From: Lichenicola sp965198575
Lineage (GTDB): Bacteria; Pseudomonadota; Alphaproteobacteria; Acetobacterales; Acetobacteraceae
Length of the DNA: 64,000 nt
NCBI RefSeq assembly: GCF_965198575.1
Contig: NZ_OZ240671.1
Location: forward strand, 3,286,001 to 3,350,000
Direction: 5' to 3'
Part shown: positions 33,622 to 43,416 of the stretch, one piece after another
Numbering within the stretch: position 1 is the stretch's first letter
How the letters are laid out: each line of letters starts with the position of its first letter
Notes under the pieces: generated by a model
What the model saw: the letters and a program-made list of their open reading frames with translations, nothing else
The model's database searches: none
Told to the model about the DNA's origin: nothing
Made by a program: the position numbers and the translations under genes

Positions 33622-35817
33622 CTAGACGGGGGCGAAAATGAGCGTCGACAGCGGCGGCAGGGTCACCGTGAGAGACGCAGGCTGATCATGCGCCGGCTCG
33701 GATACCGCATCCACACCGCCGAAATTGCCGACGTCCGACCCGCCGTAACGCGAAGAGTCGCTGTTCAGAAGTTCCGCCCAGTGGCCCAGCTGCGATACGC
33801 CGATGGTGTAACCGTGCCGCACGACGGGGGTGAAATTGCACACCACCAGAACCGGCCGCTGACCGTACTCTCCGAAGCGCAGCCACGCATAGACGCTCTG
33901 CTCGGCATCATGCAGCACCACCCAGCGGAATCCGCCATCCTCCGTATCACGGACATGAAGCGCCGGCTCGCCGCGATAGATCGTGTTCAGGTCACGCACC
34001 AGCTGCTGCACGCCGCGATTGCGTGGGTCGTCGAGCAGCCACCAGTCGAGGCCGGTATCGTGGTTCCATTCCCGCCACTGCGCGATCTCGCTGCCCATGA
34101 ACAGCAGCTTCTTGCCGGGATGGGTCCACATGAAGCCGTAATAGGCTCGCAGGTTGGCGAATTTCTGCCAGTCGTCACCCGGCATCTTGCCGATCATCGA
34201 GCCTTTTCCGTACACCACCTCGTCATGCGAGATCGGCAGCACGAAGCGCTCGGAGAAGGCATAGACCAGGCCGAATGCAACCTCGCCATGATGCCATTTC
34301 CGGTTGACCGGCTCTTCCTCGATGTAATGCAGGGTGTCGTGCATCCACCCCATGTTCCACTTGTAGTCGAAGCCGAGGCCGCCCTCGTCGGCGCTGCGGG
34401 TGACTCCCGGGAACGACGTGCTCTCCTCGGCGACCAGGATGGCACCCGGTGCGGTTTCCTTCACGGCACGACTGAGATCCTGCAGGAAGGCGATCGATTC
34501 CAGGTTCTCGCGGCCGCCATACATGTTCGGCACCCACTCACCCTGCTTGCGGCTGTAGTCGCGATACAGCATCGAGGCGACGGCATCGACCCGCAGCCCG
34601 TCGACATGGAAATGCCGCAGCCAGAACAACCCGCCTGCAATCATGAAACCGCGCACCTCGTTGCGGCCGAGATTGTAGATGTAGGTGTTCCAGTCCTGGT
34701 GATAGCCCTCGAAGGGATTGCCGTGCTCATAGAGGGAAGTGCCGTCGAAATTCGCCAGACCGTGCGCGTCGGTCGGGAAATGCGCCGGCACCCAATCGAG
34801 CAGCACGCCGATGCCGGCCGCGTGGCAGCGATCGACGAAGCCGGCGAACTCGGCCGGCGTGCCCATGCGCGCGGTCGGCGCGAACTGGCCCAGCACCTGA
34901 TAGCCCCAGGAACCGCCGAACGGATGCTCCATGATCGGCATCAGTTCGATATGGGTGAAGCCCAGCTCGACGATGTACGGGATCAGCCGGTCGCCGAGCG
35001 TCTGCCAGCTCGCCTGCGTGCCGTCATGCGGGCCCCAGGACATCGCGTGCAGCTCGTAGATCGAGATCGGCGCGTTCGGCGCCTGGGTGCTTGCCCGATG
35101 CGCCATCCAGGCCTGGTCGGTCCACACGAACGGTGCCGGATCATCGACCACAGAACCGGTCGCGGGCGGAGCCTCGGTGGCCCAGGCGACCGGATCGGCG
35201 CGCCATGGCAGCAGGTTGCCGTCAGGCCCGACCAGCTCGTACTTGTAGATCGCACCTGGCACGACGCCCGGCACGAACAGCTCCCAGACCCCCGACCCGC
35301 CACGCACACGCATCGGGTGGCGGCGGCCATCCCAGCCATTGAAGGATCCCACGACGGAGACGCGATGCGCATTCGGCGCCCACACCGCGAAGCGCGTGCC
35401 GGATACGCCCTCGATCTCCATCACGTGCGCACCGAGCACCTGGCCGAGATCGCGATGCCTGCCTTCGGAGATCAGGTAGATGTCGATATCGCCGAGCAGC
35501 GGCGGGAACGAATAGGGGTCCGCCAGATCCTGGGTAAGCTCACCACCCGACCCGTCCGCAACCGACACGCGCAGGCGGTACGGCACATCGGTCTCGATGG
35601 AACCTGACCAGAGGCCGTCCGGATGGATCCTCGCCAGGGTGCCGCGCAGCTTTCCGGTGGTCGCGTCCACCACCTCGACGCGGGTGGCCTCCGGCAGGAA
35701 CGCCCGAACCGCGTAGCCGCCGGCGAGGTGGTGCGGCCCGAGCAGGGAGAACGGGTCGCCGTGACGGGCACGAACGAACGAGTCGATGGCTCCCGGATGC
35801 GGCAAATGTTCAGACAT
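33622..35817 (-). CDS. glgB: 1,4-alpha-glucan branching enzyme
   Basis: A 731-residue GH13 branching enzyme, close to the usual length. It has an N-terminal CBM48-like region, FAVWAPNAHRVSVVGSFNGW near residue 143, then the catalytic barrel: IYELHAMSW near 254, ELMPIMEHPFGGSWGYQ near 290, DGLRVDAVASML with nucleophile Asp411, and ILVAEEST with acid/base Glu464, with LPISHDEVVYGKGSM for the third carboxylate. It makes alpha-1,6 branches in the GlgE-built glucan. The ATG at 35817 overlaps the treS-mak stop by 8 nt, so translation is coupled. Confidence 0.96.
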   Translation of the reverse strand: MSEHLPHPGAIDSFVRARHGDPFSLLGPHHLAGGYAVRAFLPEATRVEVVDATTGKLRGTLARIHPDGLWSGSIETDVPYRLRVSVADGSGGELTQDLADPYSFPPLLGDIDIYLISEGRHRDLGQVLGAHVMEIEGVSGTRFAVWAPNAHRVSVVGSFNGWDGRRHPMRVRGGSGVWELFVPGVVPGAIYKYELVGPDGNLLPWRADPVAWATEAPPATGSVVDDPAPFVWTDQAWMAHRASTQAPNAPISIYELHAMSWGPHDGTQASWQTLGDRLIPYIVELGFTHIELMPIMEHPFGGSWGYQVLGQFAPTARMGTPAEFAGFVDRCHAAGIGVLLDWVPAHFPTDAHGLANFDGTSLYEHGNPFEGYHQDWNTYIYNLGRNEVRGFMIAGGLFWLRHFHVDGLRVDAVASMLYRDYSRKQGEWVPNMYGGRENLESIAFLQDLSRAVKETAPGAILVAEESTSFPGVTRSADEGGLGFDYKWNMGWMHDTLHYIEEEPVNRKWHHGEVAFGLVYAFSERFVLPISHDEVVYGKGSMIGKMPGDDWQKFANLRAYYGFMWTHPGKKLLFMGSEIAQWREWNHDTGLDWWLLDDPRNRGVQQLVRDLNTIYRGEPALHVRDTEDGGFRWVVLHDAEQSVYAWLRFGEYGQRPVLVVCNFTPVVRHGYTIGVSQLGHWAELLNSDSSRYGGSDVGNFGGVDAVSEPAHDQPASLTVTLPPLSTLIFAPV

Positions 35818-38800
35818 CCGCGTGATCTCCGGCACCGAGAAGTCGTTCGGCAATATCGTCGAGCCCGGCAAGTGGGATGTCGATCCAGTCGGGCCGGTTA
35901 TCCGCCTCGTAGCGGATCTCGTATGCGGCCTTTTCCAGAAGGAACAGATCGAGCAGCGACTGCTCGGCCTCGCGTCTGACCCACGGGTTGGCGCTGGCCT
36001 CGAGGACCTCGCGATAGGCTTCCAGGAAATCCGCACCTGCCGAGGTCCGGAACCGCTCGACCAGACGCTCGCGCCGGTCATTGACCCGGTCGCTCTGGCT
36101 GTGCAGCCGTGACGTCGCGGTGGCGCCGGCATAGTCGAACGAGCGCAGCATGCCGGCAACATCGCGCAGGCCCGAGGAATGCGACCGGCGCTGTTCCATG
36201 GACTTCGCAGGCTCACCTTCGAAGTCGATCAGATAGGCATCGCCGCCGACCACGAGAACCTGGCCGAGATGGAAGTCGCCATGCACCCGCGTGCGCAGCG
36301 ACCCGGTGCCGGTCGCCGCAAGCCGGCGCGCGAGCCCGTGCAGGCGCTCATGCAATCCGACGACGCGACGCGCGAGGATCGCGGTTGCGTCCTCCTCCGG
36401 GCCGGCAGCCAGGGGCGTCAGGGCTGCGATCGCGCGGTCGATCTGCTCGATCGCCCCGTCTGCCCACGACTGCAGGTCCGCTTCCGTGACGACCTCCGGA
36501 TGGAACGCCGGATCGGCGGAAGGCATCGCGAACACGTCGTGCAGCTGTGCCAGTCGCCGTCCCAGCGCCTGCGCGAAACTCGAATAGTTGCTGTAGAGAT
36601 CGGCATCGAGCTCGTGCTCGACGCCGGGCTTTGCCGCATCCGGGGTCTCCACCAGCGTATCCTCGGCCGCCCGTGCCAGATACTCGAGCGTCCATTGCCA
36701 GCCATCGCCCTGGTTGCGCACGAAGCCCTGCACCAGCACCAGCGTGTTGGGCGTGCCGTCCGTGTCGTAGCGCGTGACCTCGCCGTAGAGCGGCGGCGTG
36801 TTGGCGTAGCCGCGTTCGGTCAGGTAGCGCGAGATCTCGGCTTCCGGATGCACGCCGGACAGCACCTTGCGAACCACCTTGAGGACAAGCTGGTCGTTGA
36901 TGATCTGCGAGCTGTTGGACTGCTCTGCCGAAAGGCGACGGATCGCCATCTCCGTCGGCTGCTCGATCTGGTCGAGACGGTCGGTCTTGCGGAACTCAAG
37001 GCGCTGGCCGGCCGCGTCTCCGGTGAGCTGGATCACGGCGTTCTTCGCGATCAGCTGCATGATGCCGACACTGAAACTGTCGGTGGCGAAACCGTCCGTG
37101 ACGTATCCGACGAGCGGGCCGCGGCGGATGCGGCTCAGCGCCAGTTGCTGTGCGAGCGGGATCGCGGTGTCCTCGCTGACCACGCCGATGGGCAGACAGT
37201 AGCGCTCAACACGGCCACCGACGGTGACGGAGATCTCGCTCAGCATCGCCCTGTTGTCGCGGTCGTCGCTGAGCGGCACGGCATAGGCGATCGTCGCCTT
37301 CCCAAAGGCCTCGCTCTTGGACGAGAACCAGCGCCGCTTCGGCAGGTATGCCGGAAGCACCTCGTTCTCGATCACGGTGCGTGACGCGCCGGTGACGATC
37401 TCGGTCAGCGTGTTCCGCACCACGATGGTCGACAGGTCGGGCAGCGGCTCGGATGTCGGGGCATGCCAGCTCGGCAGAGCCTGCTCGGTCGCCAGCATGA
37501 ACCAGTAGAAACCGTATGGCGGAAGGGTCAGCAGGTAGGTGAGTTGCCCGACGCGGGGGAAGACCGAACCGCCGATCACGTCGACGGGCACACGGCCGTT
37601 GAAGTCCCGGAGATCGAGCTCGACCGCCTGCGCCGAACGCGACAGATTATAGACGCACAGCAGTGTCTCGTCATGCTCCCCGGCACCCTGCAGCGTACGC
37701 AGATAGGCCAGCACCTTGCGATTCCCGGGATACAGGAACTCCTGCGTGCCACGTCCGAAGGCGCGGTGGCGCTTGCGCACGTCGAGCATGCGCTGCATCC
37801 ACTTCAGCAACGAATGCTGGTCGGCGGACTGCGCCTCCACGTTGACCGCCTGGAACCCGTAGATCGGGTCCATGATCGGCGGCATCACCAGCCCGGCCGG
37901 ATCGGCGCGGGAGAAACCACCATTGCGGTCGATCGACCATTGCATCGGGGTGCGCACACCGTCCCGGTCGCCGAGATAGATGTTGTCGCCCATGCCGATC
38001 TCGTCGCCGTAATAGATCACCGGCGTTCCGGGCATCGACAGCATCAGGCCGTTCATCAGCTCGATGCGGCGACGGTCATGCTGCATCAGCGGCGACAGGC
38101 GACGCCGGATGCCGAGATTGATCCGCGCGCGCTTGTCGGACGCGTAGGTCTCCCAGAGATAATCGCGCTCCGACGAGGTGACCATCTCGAGCGTGAGCTC
38201 GTCATGGTTGCGCAGGAAGACGGCCCATTGGCAGTTGTCCGGGATCGCCGGGGTCTGGCGCATGATGTCGGTGATCGGGAAGCGATCCTCGCGTGCGATC
38301 GCCATGTACATCCGCGGCATCAGCGGAAAGTGGAACGACATGTGGCACTCGTCGCCCTGGCCGAAATAGACCTGGGCGTCTTCCGGCCACATGTTCGCTT
38401 CCGCGAGCAGCATCCGACCCGGTGCGTATTCATCGATCTCGGCGCGGATCCGCTTGATGATGACGTGCGTTTCGGGAAGGTTCTCGTTGTTGGTCCCGTC
38501 GCGCTCGATCAGGTACGGCACCGCGTCGAGCCGCAGCCCGTCGATGCCGATATCGAGCCAGAACCGCATCACCGACAGGACCTCTTCCATGACCGCCGGA
38601 TTGTCGAAGTTCAGGTCGGGCTGGTGGCTGTAGAAGCGGTGCCAGTAATAGGCCTGTGCCTCGTCGTCCCAGGTCCAGTTCGACTTCTCGGTATCGAGAA
38701 AGATGATGCGCGTGCCGCTGTACTTCTCATCCGTGTCGGACCACACATAGAAGTCCCGCTCGGGCGACCCGGCGGGCGCGCGGCGGGCGCGCTGGAACCA

Positions 38801-39157
38801 GCTATGCTGGTCGGAGGTGTGGTTGATGACCAGTTCGGTGATCACACGCAGGCCGCGCTCGTGCGCCGCCACCACGAAGCGGCGGACATCGTTCAGCGTG
38901 CCGTATTCGGGATGCACGCCGCGATAGTCGGAAATATCGTAGCCGTCGTCACGACGCGGGCTCGGGTAGAACGGCAGCATCCAGATCGCGGTGACGCCGA
39001 GCTCGACGATGTAGTCGAGCTTCTGGAACAAGCCCTCGAAGTCGCCGACGCCGTCGTTGTTGGCGTCGAAGAACGACTTGAGGTGGATCTGATAGATGAT
39101 CGCGTCCTTGTACCAGAGCGGATCCTCGATCGGCGGCAACGTCGCTTGTGTGGTCAT
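35810..39157 (-). CDS. treS: Trehalose synthase-maltokinase fusion
   Basis: A 1115-residue bifunctional protein. Residues 1-555 are a GH13 TreS: YQIHLKSFFDANNDG near 22, GIDGLRLDAVPYL with nucleophile Asp211, MLLAEANMWPED with Glu253, and FLRNHDELT. It interconverts trehalose and maltose. Residues about 590-1115 are a maltokinase (Pep2-type): the catalytic loop is VHGDFHLGQVL near 970 and the metal site LIDFEGEPAKSM. It uses ATP to make maltose-1-phosphate for GlgE. The fused form channels the two steps. It lies 77 nt downstream of glgE and overlaps glgB by 8 nt. Confidence 0.95.
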   Translation of the reverse strand: MTTQATLPPIEDPLWYKDAIIYQIHLKSFFDANNDGVGDFEGLFQKLDYIVELGVTAIWMLPFYPSPRRDDGYDISDYRGVHPEYGTLNDVRRFVVAAHERGLRVITELVINHTSDQHSWFQRARRAPAGSPERDFYVWSDTDEKYSGTRIIFLDTEKSNWTWDDEAQAYYWHRFYSHQPDLNFDNPAVMEEVLSVMRFWLDIGIDGLRLDAVPYLIERDGTNNENLPETHVIIKRIRAEIDEYAPGRMLLAEANMWPEDAQVYFGQGDECHMSFHFPLMPRMYMAIAREDRFPITDIMRQTPAIPDNCQWAVFLRNHDELTLEMVTSSERDYLWETYASDKRARINLGIRRRLSPLMQHDRRRIELMNGLMLSMPGTPVIYYGDEIGMGDNIYLGDRDGVRTPMQWSIDRNGGFSRADPAGLVMPPIMDPIYGFQAVNVEAQSADQHSLLKWMQRMLDVRKRHRAFGRGTQEFLYPGNRKVLAYLRTLQGAGEHDETLLCVYNLSRSAQAVELDLRDFNGRVPVDVIGGSVFPRVGQLTYLLTLPPYGFYWFMLATEQALPSWHAPTSEPLPDLSTIVVRNTLTEIVTGASRTVIENEVLPAYLPKRRWFSSKSEAFGKATIAYAVPLSDDRDNRAMLSEISVTVGGRVERYCLPIGVVSEDTAIPLAQQLALSRIRRGPLVGYVTDGFATDSFSVGIMQLIAKNAVIQLTGDAAGQRLEFRKTDRLDQIEQPTEMAIRRLSAEQSNSSQIINDQLVLKVVRKVLSGVHPEAEISRYLTERGYANTPPLYGEVTRYDTDGTPNTLVLVQGFVRNQGDGWQWTLEYLARAAEDTLVETPDAAKPGVEHELDADLYSNYSSFAQALGRRLAQLHDVFAMPSADPAFHPEVVTEADLQSWADGAIEQIDRAIAALTPLAAGPEEDATAILARRVVGLHERLHGLARRLAATGTGSLRTRVHGDFHLGQVLVVGGDAYLIDFEGEPAKSMEQRRSHSSGLRDVAGMLRSFDYAGATATSRLHSQSDRVNDRRERLVERFRTSAGADFLEAYREVLEASANPWVRREAEQSLLDLFLLEKAAYEIRYEADNRPDWIDIPLAGLDDIAERLLGAGDHADV

Positions 39158-39234
39158 GGCAGGCTGCAGGTCCTGGAGGAATGAATTGCTGGACTTGGAA
39201 GAAGGACGGCCGGATCGCGCGCCGCCGCGGGAGT

Positions 39235-42200
39235 TCAGGTGGCGGGGCCGGCGCGCCAGATGAGATAGGGCTGATCAGGCGTCAAGGTGATGTCATGGGT
39301 TCGGCCGGTCAGGGTAAACGGATGGCCGCCGACCAGATCCTCGGCCGCAAGCGAGGCCTGGTCGGGGAGGGCCCACTTCCAGAGCGGCAGGTCGATCCGG
39401 GCCTGCTGCACGTGATGCGGATCGAGGCTGATTGCCACGAGGATGGTGTTGCTGCGGTCCTTCGTCGTCTTCTCGAAGAACAGCACCGCATCGTTGGCCG
39501 CCGGCAGGAAATTGATGCCGAGATGCGACCGGAGCGCCGGATTCTCGCGGCGGATTCGGTTCAGCTGCGTGATCTCGGCAACGATGTTGCCGGGGCGGTT
39601 CCAGTCCCAGGCGCGGATCTGGAATTTCTCGCTGTCGAGATACTCCTCCTTGCCGGGCGCAAGCCTGGTCCCCTCGCACAATTCGAAACCGTTATACACG
39701 CCCCACAGCCCCGACAACGTGGCGGCCAGGGCGGCGCGGATCAGGAAGGCGCCGCGCGTGGTGTCCTGCAGGAAAGCCGGGTTGATGTCAGGCGTGTTGA
39801 CAAAGAAATGCGGCCGGAAAAAGTCCCGCGGCGCGTCCTCGGTAAGCTGCGTCAGATATTCCGTCAGCTCCACTTTGGTGTTGCGCCAGGTGAAGTAGGT
39901 GTAGCTCTGGCTGAAGCCGACCTTGCCGAGGCGGTTCATCACCTTCGGCCGGGTGAAGGCTTCCGCCAGGAACACCGCGTCCGGATAGCGTGCACGGATT
40001 TCAGCGATCATCCATTGCCAGAACGGGAATGGCTTGGTGTGCGGGTTATCCACACGGAACAGGCGGATGCCCTGCTCGCACCAGAACAGCACGACATTCG
40101 CCAGCGCCAGCCACAGGTCTGGCACACTGCCCGAGGCATAGAAATCGACGTTGACGATGTCCTGGTATTTCTTCGGCGGGTTCTCGGCATACCGGATGGT
40201 GCCGTCCGGGCGCCAGTCGAACCAGTCCTTGTGATCGCGCAACCAGGGATGGTCGGGCGAACACTGGATCGCGAAATCAAGCGCCAGTTCGAGGCCGTGC
40301 ACTTCTGCCGCCTCGCGCAGGTGCAGGAAGTCGGCGAGGGTTCCCAGTTCCGGGTGGATTGCGTCATGCCCACCTTCGGCGGTGCCTACGGCATAGGGGC
40401 TGCCGACATCCTCCGGCCCCGGCGTCAGGGTATTGTTCGGACCCTTGCGGTTGGTGCTGCCGATCGGATGGATCGGCGGGAAATACAGCACGTCGAACCC
40501 CATCGCGCGCACCCGCGGCAGGTGGCGCTCGACGTCTCGGAAGGTGCCGTGGCGCTTCGGGTCGTCGCTCATCGAGCGCGGAAACACCTCGTACCAGCTT
40601 GCGAAACCGGCACCGGTGCGCTCGGCATCGACCGGGATCTCGGCGCTGAACACGCTGAACGGGCGCGCGTCGGCGGCGTCCATCAAGGCTGCCAGCTCGT
40701 CCGACAGCAGCACCACGCGCTGCGCGTCGGCATCACCACTCTCGAGCGCATCGAGCACCTCGGCCAGCGCGACGTTGCCACGCTTGAGGGCCGCACGCAC
40801 GTGGCCGATACCCTCGATGATCTCCAACGACGTGTTCACGCCGGCATTGTGCTTCGCAGCCAGCTCGTGCGTGTAGGTGCCCCACACATCGCGCCAGGCT
40901 TCGACGCGGTAGCGATGCAGCCCGCGGGTCTCGAGCGGGAAGGCGGCCTGCCAGCGATCATTGCCGAGCAGGCGCATCCGGGTCTCGTGCCACGCCGTCT
41001 CGTCGAGCGCCTCGCCCGGGCCCTGCCACTGCAACGCGACCGCCAGAGTGTCGTGGCCATCGCCGATCACGTCGATGCCGACCTCGACCAACTCGCCGGC
41101 GGTGCGCTTGACCGGGAACAACCCGCCATCCACCGAAGGTGTCGGCGCCTCCAGGGCAAGCCGCGCCCAGGCACCTGCGCGCACCGCGGACTGGCTGTCG
41201 AGCGGCAGCGGCGTGCCGTTGCGCATGCGCGTGGCACTGAATGCCCAAAGCGCGCCCGGCGGCAGGGTGACCACCCGGCCGGGAACCAGCTTGTCTTGGC
41301 CGTGCGCGGTATCGGTGTCATCGACCGGCGCGAACGGGCCGAACGCGCCGCCGACGGACGGCAACACGCTGGCCGGATCGAAGGCGGCGGGCCGGTCGGC
41401 GAGGGTGTTCAGCAGCAGCAGCGTCGCGTCGCGGCTGAAGCGCGGATCATCGGCCGCGCCGCGCATGATCGTGCTGACCGGTTGGCCCGGCGCCGACAGC
41501 AGATGCGGCAGCCCGAGGCCGGCGGTGTGATCGGCGATGGTCGCCAGCTTGCCCGCATCCAGGGTCGTGGCGATCGCCTGCGGCACGATCCATCCGATCG
41601 CCTCGGCAACAGCGAAACCGAGAGCGCGGCGCAGCCTGGCCGGGTCGTCGGCGCCGTCGCTGCCGGGTGCCGGCAGGAGTGCCAGCACCGGTCCCACCTG
41701 TCGCAGCAGCTCCAGCTCCTGCTGGAACCAGCCGGCACGCCAGTCCCACCACCCAAGCGAGCAGAGCACGCCGTCGAGGCCGATACCGGTCAGCCCGGCG
41801 AGCTCTTCCCAGGGGATGCCGGCGGTGTCGGCAACGAGCAGCGAACTCGGTGCGGCGGCTCGCAGCGCACGCAGAAGCGGCGCCCGGCTGGCGGCGGGGA
41901 GCGCGGACAGGCCGAGCAGACGGACACCCCCAAGCCCATGCGGCGCCAGTGCGGCGATGGCCTCGCCCCAGAACCTGCCGACGGCGGCCGCCGAGCGCTC
42001 GTCGCCCAAAACCGCCTCGGCGATGGTTTCCGTGAAGCCGTGGCGGGGATCGAGCGCCAGTTCGCGGCGCGGCTGCGGGAACAGGTCCGACCGGTGCAGC
42101 GCCACGTCACCACTTGCGACGACGCGATCGACGAGCAGATCGGCCAGTACCGTCCGCGCACGCTTGGCATGCGTTGCGATCGCTGTCGCCACATCCACCG

Positions 42201-42426
42201 GGGCAAGCGTCGATATCAGTCCCGGCGTCGATTGCTCGGCGAACATGTCGTGGATCAGCAGGCCGTCGAAGCCGCTGGGCAATGAAGCGGGCGCATCGGC
42301 CAGACCGCCCAGGACCAGCCTGAGCGGGGCCGTGCGACGACCATCTGCTGCGTCTTGACCGGCGATGGCGACATCCGCGCCTGCGGTTTCCGATGCGCCA
42401 TGCCTGGCCGGTTCCATCACGTCCAT
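39235..42426 (-). CDS. glgE: Maltose-1-phosphate maltosyltransferase with an extra N-terminal domain
   Basis: A 1063-residue GlgE that extends alpha-1,4-glucan with maltosyl units from maltose-1-phosphate. The GlgE core is the C-terminal ~680 residues: beta domain, FPRSMSDDPKRHGTFRD, GFDVLYFPPIHPIG, FRVDNPHTKPFPFW (nucleophile Asp) and VFLAEAFTRPKVM (acid/base Glu). Residues about 30-350 form an additional barrel-like region (GVLCSLGWWDWRAGWFQQE) without an obvious catalytic triad. ATG 42426 has GGGGAAGAG upstream. An in-frame ATG at 42558 would add 44 residues and coincide with the predicted transcription start. A consensus EcfG promoter lies at 42567-42592. Confidence 0.93.
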   Translation of the reverse strand: MDVMEPARHGASETAGADVAIAGQDAADGRRTAPLRLVLGGLADAPASLPSGFDGLLIHDMFAEQSTPGLISTLAPVDVATAIATHAKRARTVLADLLVDRVVASGDVALHRSDLFPQPRRELALDPRHGFTETIAEAVLGDERSAAAVGRFWGEAIAALAPHGLGGVRLLGLSALPAASRAPLLRALRAAAPSSLLVADTAGIPWEELAGLTGIGLDGVLCSLGWWDWRAGWFQQELELLRQVGPVLALLPAPGSDGADDPARLRRALGFAVAEAIGWIVPQAIATTLDAGKLATIADHTAGLGLPHLLSAPGQPVSTIMRGAADDPRFSRDATLLLLNTLADRPAAFDPASVLPSVGGAFGPFAPVDDTDTAHGQDKLVPGRVVTLPPGALWAFSATRMRNGTPLPLDSQSAVRAGAWARLALEAPTPSVDGGLFPVKRTAGELVEVGIDVIGDGHDTLAVALQWQGPGEALDETAWHETRMRLLGNDRWQAAFPLETRGLHRYRVEAWRDVWGTYTHELAAKHNAGVNTSLEIIEGIGHVRAALKRGNVALAEVLDALESGDADAQRVVLLSDELAALMDAADARPFSVFSAEIPVDAERTGAGFASWYEVFPRSMSDDPKRHGTFRDVERHLPRVRAMGFDVLYFPPIHPIGSTNRKGPNNTLTPGPEDVGSPYAVGTAEGGHDAIHPELGTLADFLHLREAAEVHGLELALDFAIQCSPDHPWLRDHKDWFDWRPDGTIRYAENPPKKYQDIVNVDFYASGSVPDLWLALANVVLFWCEQGIRLFRVDNPHTKPFPFWQWMIAEIRARYPDAVFLAEAFTRPKVMNRLGKVGFSQSYTYFTWRNTKVELTEYLTQLTEDAPRDFFRPHFFVNTPDINPAFLQDTTRGAFLIRAALAATLSGLWGVYNGFELCEGTRLAPGKEEYLDSEKFQIRAWDWNRPGNIVAEITQLNRIRRENPALRSHLGINFLPAANDAVLFFEKTTKDRSNTILVAISLDPHHVQQARIDLPLWKWALPDQASLAAEDLVGGHPFTLTGRTHDITLTPDQPYLIWRAGPAT

Positions 42427-42566
42427 CTCTTCCCCATCAGTTCCGCTATGGATCAGCTGGCGTGAGATCCGCCCCCAGGCCGCCTGACTGCTCCGCGATC
42501 GACCGCTCCGGCGCGGGCGGCCAGCCTGCCGGCCACCCTGCTCGATTGCGTCGGGCATCCTCGCCG

Positions 42567-42592
42567 AACGTCATGTCGCGCAGCCCGGTTCC
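42567..42592 (-). promoter_or_regulatory. Consensus EcfG (general stress sigma) promoter upstream of glgE
   Basis: On the minus strand GGAAC (42592-42588) and CGTT (42570-42567) are separated by exactly 17 nt, a perfect match to the alphaproteobacterial EcfG consensus GGAAC-N16-18-CGTT. The flanks do not form an extended hairpin, so it is not a terminator by-product. Transcription should start near 42560 and give a leader of about 130 nt to the preferred glgE start. It lies between glgE and phyR, next to the genes for EcfG itself. Confidence 0.65.
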
Positions 42593-42637
42593 GCGCCGCG
42601 CGTGACAATCGGGCGCTCCCAGTTCCTTCCTCGGCAG

Positions 42638-43381
42638 CTACTGGAGGTCGACGCCGCCGCTTACCGCCTGGTAGGTCGCGATCGCCAGGGTCAGCGGCTC
42701 GAACGGCTTGGTGATGACGAAGGCGGGCTCGACCGCCTCGCCGGTCAGCAGCCGCTCGGGGTAGGCGGTCACGAAGATCACCGGCGCATAATGGTGCTTC
42801 AGGATGCGGCTGACCGCCGAGGTGCCATCGCCGCCCAGGCCGAGATTGATGTCGGCCAGGATCAGTCCGGGCTTGGTGGCCTGCGCCAGCCGCACCGCAT
42901 CCGCCTCGGTGGAGGCGACACCGACGACCCTGTGGCCACACCCCATCACCAGCTCCTCGATGTCCATGGCGATGATCGGCTCGTCCTCGATGATCAGCAC
43001 GTCGGTCGCGGCCGAGGCACGCAGGCGCTCGCGCGCATCGGCGAGCTGGGCGGCGGCATCGTTGAGCTCGAGCGTGACGATGGGAGCGGCTTCCTCGATC
43101 GGCACCTCTTCCAGCGCGGTCAGCAGCAGCAGCTGGCGCTGCTTGGAGTTGAGCCCGTCGACCAGCGACGGCAGCGTCGAGATGCCGGAATCGAAACGCC
43201 GCGTGACCCAATAGTACAGGCCGTAACGCGGTGTCAGCGTGTCGTCGGTCGAGGCCAGCATCTCGCGCAGGCTCTCGGCCACCAGCAGATCGCCGCGTGG
43301 TTGGCTTCCGGTCAGGGCGCGCGCATAACGTCGAGCGTAGGGAAGGGCGCGGAGTAGGTCATCGCGCCGCGTACTGGCCAT
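42638..43381 (-). CDS. phyR: GSR anti-anti-sigma response regulator
   Basis: A 247-residue PhyR. The N-terminal sigma-like domain (residues 1-120, with LLRALPYARRYARALTGSQ and VDGLNSKQRQLLLLTALEEV) precedes a receiver domain from about residue 126 (DVLIIEDEPIIAMDIEELV), with phospho-acceptor Asp177 in LILADINLG and the switch Lys in FVITKPFEP. When phosphorylated, it binds NepR through the sigma-like domain and frees EcfG. Its start is 35 nt from the divergent ecfG-like gene. It ends 46 nt from the glgE promoter box. Confidence 0.96.
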   Translation of the reverse strand: MASTRRDDLLRALPYARRYARALTGSQPRGDLLVAESLREMLASTDDTLTPRYGLYYWVTRRFDSGISTLPSLVDGLNSKQRQLLLLTALEEVPIEEAAPIVTLELNDAAAQLADARERLRASAATDVLIIEDEPIIAMDIEELVMGCGHRVVGVASTEADAVRLAQATKPGLILADINLGLGGDGTSAVSRILKHHYAPVIFVTAYPERLLTGEAVEPAFVITKPFEPLTLAIATYQAVSGGVDLQ

Positions 43382-43416
43382 CAGGCGTCTCTCTCTGGAT
43401 AGGAATTGGATTGCAG

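Noticed and set aside
31672..35607. 1311-codon plus-strand frame opposite malQ and glgB
   Set aside because: It spans two well-supported minus-strand genes and is a composition artefact.
39148..42285. 1045-codon open frame antisense to glgE
   Set aside because: It mirrors glgE in a GC-rich genome where reverse frames stay open; it has low-complexity His/Arg/Gln-rich composition and no motifs.
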